From assembly GCA_041633555.1 (NCBI GenBank), contig JBFKFZ010000002.1:84656-148655 (forward strand): 64,000 nt of DNA. Reading direction: 5' to 3'. This DNA is from JAHEAO01 sp041633555 (GTDB lineage Bacteria > Pseudomonadota > Alphaproteobacteria > Rhodobacterales > Rhodobacteraceae). Below, piece after piece: positions 8,768 to 17,144 of this stretch; position 1 is the stretch's first letter, and every line of letters begins with the position of its first letter. The notes beneath the pieces were generated by a model. It searched no databases and was not told where the DNA came from. It worked only from the letters and a program-made list of their open reading frames with translations. The position numbers and the translations under genes were made by a program.

Positions 8768-9274
8768 ATGGCCGATATCAAAGACCCCGAGAACACCATT
8801 CTGATGGAATTGAAGGGCGGCACGGTGACAATCGAACTGTTGCCAAATGTGGCGCCGAAGCATGCCGAGCGGATGAAAGAGCTTGCCCGGTCCGGGGCCT
8901 ATGACAATGTCGTCTTTCACCGGGTGATCGACGGTTTCATGGCGCAGACCGGCGATGTCGCGCATGGCAATGCCGAGAAGGACTTTCAAATCGGACGTGC
9001 CGGGACCGGTGGTTCGGATATGCCCGATCTGCCTGCCGAGTTCTCGAAACTGCCACATGACCGGGGCACGCTGGGGGCGGCGCGCTCGTCCAACCCGAAC
9101 TCGGCCAACAGCCAGTTCTTCATCAATTTCAAGGACAACAGCTTCCTCAACGGCCAATACACCGTCTACGGTCGGGTGATCTCGGGTATGGAGTATGTCG
9201 ATGCCATCGAGCGCGGCGAGCCGCCGATGAACCCGGACCGGATGATCAGCGTCAAGGTCGCGGCAGATGCGTAG
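8768..9274 (+). CDS. Cyclophilin-type peptidyl-prolyl isomerase, cytoplasmic
   Basis: Catalyses cis-trans isomerisation of prolyl bonds during protein folding. The 168 residues have no signal peptide and carry the cyclophilin core: VVFHRVIDGFMAQTGD (catalytic arginine in FHR), GTLGAARSSNPNSANSQFFI and LNGQYTVYGRVISGMEYV. The start at 8768 follows an ideal AAAGGAGG site. The longer open frame upstream runs antisense over pgk and is not used. Its last 8 bases overlap the start of a second, membrane-anchored cyclophilin, so the two are translationally coupled. Confidence 0.94.
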   Translation: MADIKDPENTILMELKGGTVTIELLPNVAPKHAERMKELARSGAYDNVVFHRVIDGFMAQTGDVAHGNAEKDFQIGRAGTGGSDMPDLPAEFSKLPHDRGTLGAARSSNPNSANSQFFINFKDNSFLNGQYTVYGRVISGMEYVDAIERGEPPMNPDRMISVKVAADA

Positions 9275-9893
9275 CAGCAACGTCCTTTTCGCGGCGCTGA
9301 TGATCCTCGGCGTCGCGGTCCTCGGCTATTACTACTGGCAAGAGACGCTTCCGGATCAGGCCGTCGCCCAGCCGGTCGTGGCAGGCGATGTTGAGGGGCC
9401 GGTGATCGATATCGAGGTGGCAGGCGAGGCAAACGGCAACATCCGCGTCAAGCTCTTTGCGGATGTCGCGCCGCAACATGTTGAACGGATATCGCAACTG
9501 GTTGCTGCCGGTGCCTATGATAACATTGTTTTCCATCGGGTGATCGATGGTTTCATGGCGCAGACCGGCGATGTTCAGTTCGGCAAGGCGGGCGAAGATA
9601 CCAGCCGCGCCGGGATGGGCGGCTCGGACATGGACGATCTGGCGGCCGAATTCTCCAGCCTGCCGTTTGACCGCGGTATGGTCGGCATGGCGCGCTCGGC
9701 CAGCCCGAACTCTGCCAACAGCCAGTTCTTCATCATGTTCGCGCCCGCGCCGCACCTTGACGGTCAGTACACTATCGTCGGCCAAGTCATTGAAGGGCTT
9801 GACGTTCTCGATGCGATCAAGCGCGGAACCGGCGGCAACGGCGCGGTGACGGCCGAGCCGGACGTCATGGTGCGTGTGACGCTTACCGAGTAG
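9267..9893 (+). CDS. Cyclophilin-type peptidyl-prolyl isomerase with N-terminal signal anchor
   Basis: Second cyclophilin, 208 residues. Residues 5-24 (NVLFAALMILGVAVLGYYYW) form a hydrophobic signal/anchor, so the catalytic domain should sit in the periplasm. The core is intact: IVFHRVIDGFMAQTGD, GMVGMARSASPNSANSQFFI, LDGQYTIVGQVIEGLDVL. It is about as similar to the upstream cytoplasmic cyclophilin as expected for an old tandem duplication. The ATG at 9267 lies inside the preceding gene (8-base overlap). Likely helps folding of exported proteins. Confidence 0.92.
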   Translation: MRSSNVLFAALMILGVAVLGYYYWQETLPDQAVAQPVVAGDVEGPVIDIEVAGEANGNIRVKLFADVAPQHVERISQLVAAGAYDNIVFHRVIDGFMAQTGDVQFGKAGEDTSRAGMGGSDMDDLAAEFSSLPFDRGMVGMARSASPNSANSQFFIMFAPAPHLDGQYTIVGQVIEGLDVLDAIKRGTGGNGAVTAEPDVMVRVTLTE

Positions 9894-9968
9894 CGGGCGG
9901 TCAATCCCGCGTGAGGCGGGCTATGCGAGACGGCCCTCCTGTGGCAGCGTGTCCGGGGGAGGCCGGCC

Positions 9969-10943
9969 ATGATCAATCTACGACATTGTATTGCTGCACT
10001 AATTCTGGTTGTGACCGGAGGAATGGCAGCGGCCAACCCGGATTTCTGGAAGCACGAATGGCCCAACACGGATTTCAGCCGTAGCAATGTCGCAAGCTGG
10101 GTCGAAATCCTCTCGGGCGGGCCCCCCAAGGACGGCATCCCCGCGCTGTCGGACCCGGCATTCCGAAAGGTGGCGGAGGAGACCAGCATCGGTGATCGCG
10201 AGCCGGTCATTACTCTGGAAATCAACGGTGTAGAGCCCAGAGCTTATCCAATTCGCTACCTCACTTGGCATGAGATCGTCAACGATGTCGTGGGAGGTCT
10301 GCCGGTGGTGGTGACCTTCTGTCCCCTGTGCAATTCCGGCATGGTGTTCGACAGGCGGGTTAACGGCGAACTCAGGACATTCGGGGTGTCCGGAAAGCTC
10401 CGCTATTCCGACATGGTGATGTATGACCGCGAAACCGAAAGCTGGTGGCAGCAGGCCATTGGCGAAGGGATCGTGGGTCAACATACCGGCGACCAACTGG
10501 TGCAATTGCCAGCCTGGATGGAAAGCTGGGCGGAATTCAAGACCCGCAATCCCGACGGCCTGGTCATGGACGAGCCGGGCTGGCCGCGGCAATACGGCCG
10601 CAATCCCTACGTCAATTATGACAGTTCGAGGCGGCCGTTCCTCTATAACGGAGAGGATCCGCCGCACGGGGTCCCGCCCTTGATGCGGGTGGTGCGCGTC
10701 GGTGAAAGGGCCTGGACTTATGACCGGATTCGGAAGGAAAAACAGATAGATGAAGCCGGTGTTTCAATCAGCTGGACTTCCGGGCAGGCCTCTGCGCTCG
10801 ACACCGGACGCATTTCGCAGGGCAAGGATGTCGGGACCGTGCGGGTCCGCGATGCTGCCGGAAAGGATGTGCCGCACGACGTGATGTTCGCTTTTGCGTT
10901 CCATGCGTTCTGGCCGCAGGGCGCATGGATGCTGGGGCCGTAG
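9969..10943 (+). CDS. DUF3179 domain-containing exported protein
   Basis: Protein of 324 residues with a cleavable-looking signal peptide (MINLRHCIAALILVV...AAA, about 1-22). The rest fits the DUF3179 family: PRAYPIRYLTWHEIVND, the cysteine motif VTFCPLCNSGMVFDRR, LRYSDMVMYDRETESWWQQ, and the C-terminal FAFAFHAFWPQGA. The family has no established function; the paired cysteines and conserved histidines suggest metal or redox chemistry, which is inference. It follows the cyclophilins by 75 bases on the same strand and converges with tyrS. Confidence 0.88.
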   Translation: MINLRHCIAALILVVTGGMAAANPDFWKHEWPNTDFSRSNVASWVEILSGGPPKDGIPALSDPAFRKVAEETSIGDREPVITLEINGVEPRAYPIRYLTWHEIVNDVVGGLPVVVTFCPLCNSGMVFDRRVNGELRTFGVSGKLRYSDMVMYDRETESWWQQAIGEGIVGQHTGDQLVQLPAWMESWAEFKTRNPDGLVMDEPGWPRQYGRNPYVNYDSSRRPFLYNGEDPPHGVPPLMRVVRVGERAWTYDRIRKEKQIDEAGVSISWTSGQASALDTGRISQGKDVGTVRVRDAAGKDVPHDVMFAFAFHAFWPQGAWMLGP

Positions 10944-11003
10944 GGACTACCGACGACTTAAACGTTTGGCAAGGATATGGTGGTCACAAAAGCTGACCCT
11001 CCG

Positions 11004-12281
11004 CTAGTCCGCCCAGCTGTCGACCGAGACCAAGGCGTGGCGTTTCTTACCCGCGCTCAGCTTTAGCGGTTCGGCAAGATCCTTGCTGGTCAGAATCAAT
11101 CCGGCATCGGTCAACACCTCATCATTCAGCCGCGCGCCCTGATCGGCGATCAGCCGCTTGGCCTCCTTGCCCGAACCGGCCAGACCGGAGCGAACGATCA
11201 GTTGCACGACCGAAATGCCGTCACCGATCTCCGCTGCAGTCAGCGACAAGGTCGGCAGATCGTCGCCGATGCCGCCTTTCTCGAACACTTCGCGGGCGGT
11301 TGCCTCAGCGGCGGCGGCAGCCCCCGCGGCATGCAGGAGTGTCGTCACCTCATTTGCCAGCCGGATCTTGGCCTCGTTGATCTCTGACCCTTCTAGCACG
11401 CCGAGGCGGTCGCATTCCTCGACCGGCAGCTCGGTGTAGAGCTTCAGGAACCGCCCTGTATCGGCGTCGGTCGTGTTGCGCCAGAACTGCCAGAACTCGT
11501 ATGGGCTTAGCATGTCGGCATTCAGCCAGACCGCGCCCGACAGCGACTTGCCCATCTTCTTGCCGTCAGAAGTGGTCAGCAAGGGCGAGGTCAGGCCGTA
11601 AATCTCGTGATCCAGCACCCGGCGCGTGAGATCAATGCCATTGACGATATTGCCCCATTGATCCGAGCCGCCCATTTGCAGAAGGCAGCCATAGCGGCGA
11701 TTGAGTTCAAGGAAATCGTAGGCCTGCAGGATCATGTAGTTGAATTCGAGGAACGACAGCGACTGTTCACGGTCGAGCCGGGACCTGACGCTTTCGAAAG
11801 AGAGCATCCGGTTGATCGAGAAATGCCGGCCGATATCGCGCAGGAAATCGAGGTAGTTCAGGCCGTCCAGCCATTCGGAATTATCAAGCATAAGCGCGTC
11901 GGTCTTGCCATCCCCGAACGCGACATAGTTTGTGAAGACCTTGCGGATGCCGGCGATGTTCTCGGCGATCTGGTCGTGCGTCATCAGCGGACGCTCCTCG
12001 GCACGAAAGCTGGGATCGCCGACCTTGGTCGTGCCGCCGCCCATCAGAACGATCGGCTTGTGGCCAGTCTTTTGCAGCCAGCGCAGCATCATGATCTGGA
12101 TCAGCGATCCGACATGTAGCGATTTTGCCGTTGCGTCGAAACCGATATAGGCGGGGACCACGCCCTTTGCCAAAGCCTCGTCCAGGCCCTGATAATCGGT
12201 GCAGTCGGCAAGAAAGCCGCGCTCGATCATCACGCGCAGAAAGTCGGATTTGGGGTGGTAGGTCATCGTGATCTTGTCCAT
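11004..12281 (-). CDS. tyrS: Tyrosyl-tRNA synthetase
   Basis: Class I aminoacyl-tRNA synthetase charging tRNA-Tyr. The 425 residues contain the HIGH-type motif as HVGS (about 56-59), YMILQAYDFLELNRRYGC, QMGGSDQWGNIVNGIDLTRR, the KMSKS-type loop KMGKSLSG (about 246) and a C-terminal S4-like RNA-binding domain (SGLAGSGKEAKRLIADQGARL in pattern). A second ATG five codons in (12266) is an equally possible start. It is divergent from anmK with about 50 bases between the start codons, so the two promoters share a very short region. Confidence 0.96.
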   Translation of the reverse strand: MDKITMTYHPKSDFLRVMIERGFLADCTDYQGLDEALAKGVVPAYIGFDATAKSLHVGSLIQIMMLRWLQKTGHKPIVLMGGGTTKVGDPSFRAEERPLMTHDQIAENIAGIRKVFTNYVAFGDGKTDALMLDNSEWLDGLNYLDFLRDIGRHFSINRMLSFESVRSRLDREQSLSFLEFNYMILQAYDFLELNRRYGCLLQMGGSDQWGNIVNGIDLTRRVLDHEIYGLTSPLLTTSDGKKMGKSLSGAVWLNADMLSPYEFWQFWRNTTDADTGRFLKLYTELPVEECDRLGVLEGSEINEAKIRLANEVTTLLHAAGAAAAAEATAREVFEKGGIGDDLPTLSLTAAEIGDGISVVQLIVRSGLAGSGKEAKRLIADQGARLNDEVLTDAGLILTSKDLAEPLKLSAGKKRHALVSVDSWAD

Positions 12282-12333
12282 TCTTCAGGCTCACCGGCCC
12301 TTCTATATAAGTGCCGGCGGCGAAGGTGAAGTG

Positions 12334-13449
12334 ATGAAGAAAACCGGACCGATCTGGGCATTGGGGTCAATGTCTGGCACCTCGCTGGACGGGGTCGATG
12401 CGGCGATGCTGATGACCGATGGCGAGGCGATCTACGGCTTCGGCGACAGCAGGTACCGGCCCTATTCCGACGCCGAACGGGCGGTGCTGCGGGCTGCACT
12501 TGGCAAATGGGACGGGGCGCGCGAGGCCGCCGAACTGGTCGATACCGCCCATGCCGAGTTGCTGTCGAACTTCACGGGCGCCGAACTCATCGGCTTTCAC
12601 GGCCAGACACTGGCGCATGATCCGGGCGGGCGCGGCACGCATCAGGCCGGTGACGGCGCGATCCTGGCCGAGGTGCTGGAACTGCCGGTGATCTGGGATT
12701 TCCGCAGTAATGATGTGGAGCTGGGCGGGCAAGGCGCGCCCTTGGCGCCGTTCTATCACTTCGCCTGCGCCAAGTGGATCGGCGCGGATGATCCTCTGGC
12801 CTTCCTGAACCTCGGCGGCGTCGGCAACCTGACATGGATCGACCCGGCCAAGGCGCGGCCCGAAGAAGAAGGGGCGCTTCTGGCCTTCGATACCGGTCCT
12901 GGCAATGCGCCGCTGAACGATTTGATGCAGGCGCGGCTGGGGCGGGCGCTGGATGCGGGCGGTGCGCTGGCGGCGGCGGGCAAGGTCGACGAGACGGTGG
13001 TCTCGGCCTTCCTCGAGCATCGTTATTTCCTGAAATTGCCTCCGAAATCGCTGGACCGGAACGATTTTCCGGATCTTGTCGCGGCAGTTGCCGATCTGAA
13101 GGACGCCGATGCGGCGGCGACGCTTACGGCGGTGATCGCAGCCTCGGTTCAGGCCGGGATGCAGTTCTGCCCCGCCTCGCCAACCCGGGTTCTGGTCAGC
13201 GGCGGTGGCAGGCACAATCCGGTGATCATGGCGATGCTTGCGACGCGGCTGGGTTGTCCGGTTCTGTCGGTCGAGGATGCGGATCTGGATGGCGACATGC
13301 TGGAGGCGCAGGCCTTCGCGCATCTCGCGGTGCGCGTGCTCCGCGGGCTCCCTACCTCCTGTCCTTCGACGACGGGCGTGCGGACGGCGGTCGGTGGCGG
13401 CAGGATCAGCCGGCCGGGCGAGATCGCGCTCGGGCACGCGCCTGCCTGA
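12334..13449 (+). CDS. anmK: Anhydro-N-acetylmuramic acid kinase
   Basis: Phosphorylates and hydrolyses 1,6-anhydro-MurNAc to MurNAc-6-phosphate in cell-wall recycling. The 371 residues begin with the family motif GSMSGTSLDGVDAA (11-24), then ELIGFHGQTLAHD, LNLGGVGNLTWID, LAFDTGPGNAPLNDLM and VLVSGGGRHNP. The start at 12334 follows GAAGGTG; upstream in-frame GTGs add residues without homology. The C-terminus runs 44 bases past the end of rarD on the opposite strand, so the two coding regions overlap tail to tail. Confidence 0.94.
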   Translation: MKKTGPIWALGSMSGTSLDGVDAAMLMTDGEAIYGFGDSRYRPYSDAERAVLRAALGKWDGAREAAELVDTAHAELLSNFTGAELIGFHGQTLAHDPGGRGTHQAGDGAILAEVLELPVIWDFRSNDVELGGQGAPLAPFYHFACAKWIGADDPLAFLNLGGVGNLTWIDPAKARPEEEGALLAFDTGPGNAPLNDLMQARLGRALDAGGALAAAGKVDETVVSAFLEHRYFLKLPPKSLDRNDFPDLVAAVADLKDADAAATLTAVIAASVQAGMQFCPASPTRVLVSGGGRHNPVIMAMLATRLGCPVLSVEDADLDGDMLEAQAFAHLAVRVLRGLPTSCPSTTGVRTAVGGGRISRPGEIALGHAPA

Positions 13450-14335
13450 GCATCGACCATGTGTAAATCACCAGCGCGGCCCAGATCATCGGGAAGGCGA
13501 TCATCCGGGCAGTGCCGAACTCTTCCTTGAAGACCAGCACGGCGGTCAGAAAGATCATCGTCGGCGCGATATATTGCATGATCGCGATGGTCGAGAGTTT
13601 CAGCCGCTTGGCGCCGTTGGCATAGAGGATCAGCGGCACAGCCGTCACGACACCGCAGCCCAGTAGCATCCACGTGTCAAATGAGGTGGTTTGCAGGAAA
13701 TGCCCCTGACCGGTCCGGGCCAGCCAGATCATGAAGATCAATGCCATCGGCGCGAGCAGCAGAACCTCCAGCATGAAGCCCTGATTGGGGCCGATCGGCA
13801 GCGACTTCTTGAAGAAGGCATAGGCACCCCAGGTAAGTGTTAGGCCAAGTGCCACGAGCGGCAGGCGACCCGCCTCCCAGGTCAGGACTGCGACGGCCAG
13901 CGCCGCCAATCCGATGGCCATCCATTGTGCGGTGCTGAGCTTTTCGCGCAGCAGCACGGCACCGAGGAAGATCGAGAAGAGCGGGTTGACGTAATAGCCA
14001 AGGGCGGCATCCAACGCATGGCCGGCCCCGATCGCCCAGACATAGATGCCCCAGTTGACCGAGATCAGCGCCGCCGTGACCGCCGCCATGCCCAGCATTG
14101 ACGGCGTGCGAATGGCCTGACGCAGGTCGGCCGTCCGCCCGAGCAGGACGAGCAGCGCTCCGGCAACAGGGACCGACCAGAGCACGCGGTGGGCAATGAC
14201 CTCGGCCGGAGAGATATGCGCCAGCGCCTTCATATAGAGCGGCAGAAAACCCCAGAGAAGATAGGCCGCGAGTGCAAAGCCGAAGCCCTGCAGGTCGTCT
14301 TCGTTCTTGGCCATAATGGGTACTGGCTCTGTCAT
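13406..14335 (-). CDS. rarD: RarD/EamA-family DMT-superfamily transporter
   Basis: Integral membrane protein of 309 residues with about ten transmembrane helices. RarD-specific features are GFALAAYLLWGFLPLYMKAL near the N-terminus, VIAHRVLWSVP, LGYYVNPLFSIFLGAVLLRE and ILYANGAKRLKLSTIAIMQYIAPTMIF. RarD proteins belong to the drug/metabolite transporter superfamily; the substrate is not established. Either M1 or M8 could be the start; no strong ribosome site separates them. The 3' end overlaps anmK antisense. Confidence 0.9.
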   Translation of the reverse strand: MTEPVPIMAKNEDDLQGFGFALAAYLLWGFLPLYMKALAHISPAEVIAHRVLWSVPVAGALLVLLGRTADLRQAIRTPSMLGMAAVTAALISVNWGIYVWAIGAGHALDAALGYYVNPLFSIFLGAVLLREKLSTAQWMAIGLAALAVAVLTWEAGRLPLVALGLTLTWGAYAFFKKSLPIGPNQGFMLEVLLLAPMALIFMIWLARTGQGHFLQTTSFDTWMLLGCGVVTAVPLILYANGAKRLKLSTIAIMQYIAPTMIFLTAVLVFKEEFGTARMIAFPMIWAALVIYTWSMLRQARARARSRPAG

Positions 14336-14411
14336 TTTCCGCTCGCAGAGGCTGTCGGGCGCTGCCTATCAGATCGCCCGGGCCGGGGCTATGGTCGAAG
14401 AGCGGCAGGGA

Positions 14412-15290
14412 TCACGAGCGTCGCGACAGGTAGTCCCTTGTGAAGGCGACATATCCTTCGGCGGTGACCTTCAGATGCTCGCGAAGCAGGGCGTGGAACG
14501 CGGGCAGGCGGTGGAACGGGACCGATGGGTAGACGTGATGTTCGACGTGGTAGGGCATGTTCCAGGCCAGGAACCTCGCCAGTACCGTGGTGAAGGTGGT
14601 GCGGGTGTTTTCCAGCATGTTGGCGACCCGCGGGCAGTCGCCATGTTCGGCCAAAAGGTAGAGCCGTAGGAAGGGTTGACCGAGGAGCGCAGGCAGTATC
14701 CAGATCCAGAGCAGCACCGGTGCCGCAAAGGCGAGGCCGAGGGCGTAGAGGCAGAGCAGGGTGATCGCCTCGCGCTGCATGCGCGGCAAGGCGCCTGCGG
14801 GCAGGTAGGGCGCGCGCTCGCGGTTCAAAGCCAGCCTGGTCGTCACCCCGATCATCGCGGACCAGAATGGAAGTCCCGAGACATGGATCAGCCAGCCGCG
14901 TCGCGTCGATGGTTTTTCTTTGGCAAGTTCAGGGTCTTGCCCGTCGATATTCGTCCATCTGTGATGTGCAAGGTGGAAGTAGCGAAACCATTCGAAGGGT
15001 TGGATCAGGACCAGACCGCATGCCCGCCCGAGCCATTCGTTCAGGCCATCTGTCGCGAAGGGTGTCTTGTGGGTGCATTCATGCTGCAGCGTGAAGAGGA
15101 ACACCAGCAGGATCCCTTGCACCGGCAGCAGCAGCGGCCAGAACGGCGCGCCGGTAGCGATCCATGTGCCGGTCAAGATGATCGCTCCGGCATGGCCGGC
15201 AAGATGGATCAGGCCCGCTCGGTCAGAGCGCAAGGTGAGGGCTGCCTTGTCAGAGGATGAAAGCCGGGCGAGGAAGGCCTTGTGGTCCAT
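14412..15290 (-). CDS. Membrane fatty acid desaturase-family protein
   Basis: Di-iron membrane enzyme of the fatty acid desaturase family, 292 residues. The three histidine boxes are complete: HECTH (70-74), HLAHH (106-110) and HVEHH (248-252), between hydrophobic segments. The family introduces double bonds or hydroxyl groups in acyl chains or carotenoids; the sequence alone does not fix the substrate. It starts 4 bases after rsmA ends and is the last member of the lptF-lptG-lptD-surA-pdxA-rsmA run, which hints at a membrane-lipid role. Confidence 0.88.
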   Translation of the reverse strand: MDHKAFLARLSSSDKAALTLRSDRAGLIHLAGHAGAIILTGTWIATGAPFWPLLLPVQGILLVFLFTLQHECTHKTPFATDGLNEWLGRACGLVLIQPFEWFRYFHLAHHRWTNIDGQDPELAKEKPSTRRGWLIHVSGLPFWSAMIGVTTRLALNRERAPYLPAGALPRMQREAITLLCLYALGLAFAAPVLLWIWILPALLGQPFLRLYLLAEHGDCPRVANMLENTRTTFTTVLARFLAWNMPYHVEHHVYPSVPFHRLPAFHALLREHLKVTAEGYVAFTRDYLSRRS

Positions 15291-15294
15291 TCAC

Positions 15295-16134
15295 CTACTC
15301 CGCCAGCTCGCGCGCCAGCGCGCAAAAGCCCTCCAGCGGGATCTGTTCGGCCCGGTCGGTGGGCCGCAGTCCGGCGGCCACGATTCGGGTCTCGACATCC
15401 GGTCCCAGCACCTTCAGCGCCGAGCGCAGCATCTTGCGGCGCTGGTTGAAGGCGGCGGCCACGACGCGCGAGAGTATGGCCGGGTCGGCAGGATAGCGGG
15501 GTTCGGGCAGGGCGGTCAGATGCACGACGGCGGACTTGATCTTGGGCGGCGGGGTGAAGGCCTCTGGCGGCAGTTCCATGACGATGCGGGCCTCGGTCCG
15601 CCATTGCGCGAGGATCGCCAGCCGACCGTACGCCTTGCTGCCCGGTTTTGCGACGATCCGCTCAGCGACCTCTTTCTGGAACATCAGCGTCAGGCTTTGC
15701 CAATAGGGCGGCCAGTCGGGCGGGGTCAGCCAGCGCACAAGAAGCTCTGTTCCGACATTGTAGGGCAGGTTCGCCACCACCCGGATCGGCGGCGTCAGAT
15801 GCACCACAGGATCGAGCTCCAGGGCATCAGCATTGACCACCTGAAGCCTGCCCGGATAGGCGGACGAGATTTCTTGTAAGGCGGGCATGCACCGGCTGTC
15901 CTTCTCGACCGCCATCACCTTGCGCGCGCCTTCGGCCAGCAGCCCGCGGGTCAAACCACCGGGTCCCGGGCCGATCTCCAGCACGTCCGAGCCCGACAAG
16001 TCGCCCGCCATGCGCGCGATCTTGGCGGTCAGGTTCAAATCCAGCAGGAAGTTCTGCCCCATCGACTTTTTCGCCGACAGCCCATGCGCCTCGATCACCT
16101 GACGCAGGGGGGGAAGGGTGTCGATGACGCTCAT
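15295..16134 (-). CDS. rsmA: 16S rRNA dimethyladenosine transferase
   Basis: KsgA/RsmA dimethylates two adjacent adenosines near the 3' end of 16S rRNA. The 279 residues show KKSMGQNFLLD, the SAM-binding motif VLEIGPGPGGLTRGLL (52-67) and the catalytic NLPYNVGTELLVRWL. Its start overlaps the pdxA stop by 4 bases, a translational coupling seen for pdxA-ksgA in many proteobacteria. Full length for the family. Confidence 0.96.
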   Translation of the reverse strand: MSVIDTLPPLRQVIEAHGLSAKKSMGQNFLLDLNLTAKIARMAGDLSGSDVLEIGPGPGGLTRGLLAEGARKVMAVEKDSRCMPALQEISSAYPGRLQVVNADALELDPVVHLTPPIRVVANLPYNVGTELLVRWLTPPDWPPYWQSLTLMFQKEVAERIVAKPGSKAYGRLAILAQWRTEARIVMELPPEAFTPPPKIKSAVVHLTALPEPRYPADPAILSRVVAAAFNQRRKMLRSALKVLGPDVETRIVAAGLRPTDRAEQIPLEGFCALARELAE

Positions 16135-17144
16135 CCGGCGATTGTCCGGCCTTGCGCTCCGCCGATAGTGGCCGGGTTGCGCGCCAGCACCGTCCGCCAG
16201 GCCAACTTCAGCGCCGCGATGAGCGAGGACGGGCTGGCCACGCCTTGACCGGCGATATCGTAGGCGGTGCCATGATCAGGCGAAGTGCGGATGAAAGGCA
16301 GGCCAAGCGTGACGTTGATGCCCTCGTCGAAGGCCAGCGTCTTGATCGGGATGAGCGCCTGGTCGTGATACATGCAGATCGCCGCGTCATAGCGTTCCCG
16401 GGCGGCGGCATGGAACATCGTGTCAGCCGAAAGCGGACCCGCAAGGTCAAACCCGTCGGCGCGCAACCGGTCGAGCAGCGGTTGGATCAGGTCGATCTCT
16501 TCGCGCCCCATCGCGCCGCCTTCTCCGGCATGTGGGTTCAACCCCGCCACGGCGAGGCGCGGCGCGGCAATCCTGAAATCGCGCTGCAAGCCGTCCCGTG
16601 TGATCCGGATCGTCTCCTCCAAGAGATCGGCGGAAAGGGCACCCGGCACATCCTTCAGCGCCAGATGAATCGTCGCAGGCACAACCCTCAACCTGTCCGA
16701 GGCCAGCATCATCACGACGCGGTCGACACCGGCGAGCGCGGCGAGATATTCGGTATGGCCGGGATATGCGAAGCCGGCCCCGTCCTTCAGCGCCTTCTTG
16801 TGAATCGGGTTGGTGCAGATCGCGGAGGCGTGCCCCTTCTGCACAAGTTCGACGCCGCGGGCGATGACATCGATGACAGATTGCGCATTCGCCGGATCGG
16901 GCCGGCCGGGCACCGCCGGGGACGGGAAGTCATGTGCGAGGACGGGAAGGCCCTTTCTGGCGGCAGAAGCGGCCTCGGACGGGTCGGAAATGCGTGCCAC
17001 CGGTGCCGCATCCGGCAAATGCCGGGGCTCGCCAATCCAGAAGAAGGGCAAGTCCGTGCCAAGGGCCTTCCATGCCGCGACCGACAGCTCCGGCCCGATC
17101 CCGGAAGGGTCGCCACAGGTCAGGGCGATCGGCGCTGCCGTCAT
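16131..17144 (-). CDS. pdxA: 4-hydroxythreonine-4-phosphate dehydrogenase
   Basis: NAD-dependent, zinc-dependent oxidation and decarboxylation of 4-phosphohydroxy-L-threonine in pyridoxal phosphate synthesis. The 337 residues begin with LTCGDPSGIGPELS and include AICTNPIHKKALKDGAG, GLNPHAGEGGAMGREE, MYHDQALIPIKTLAFD and RTSPDHGTAYDIAG, which carry the metal-binding histidines. It overlaps surA upstream and rsmA downstream by 4 bases each. Confidence 0.96.
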   Translation of the reverse strand: MTAAPIALTCGDPSGIGPELSVAAWKALGTDLPFFWIGEPRHLPDAAPVARISDPSEAASAARKGLPVLAHDFPSPAVPGRPDPANAQSVIDVIARGVELVQKGHASAICTNPIHKKALKDGAGFAYPGHTEYLAALAGVDRVVMMLASDRLRVVPATIHLALKDVPGALSADLLEETIRITRDGLQRDFRIAAPRLAVAGLNPHAGEGGAMGREEIDLIQPLLDRLRADGFDLAGPLSADTMFHAAARERYDAAICMYHDQALIPIKTLAFDEGINVTLGLPFIRTSPDHGTAYDIAGQGVASPSSLIAALKLAWRTVLARNPATIGGAQGRTIAG

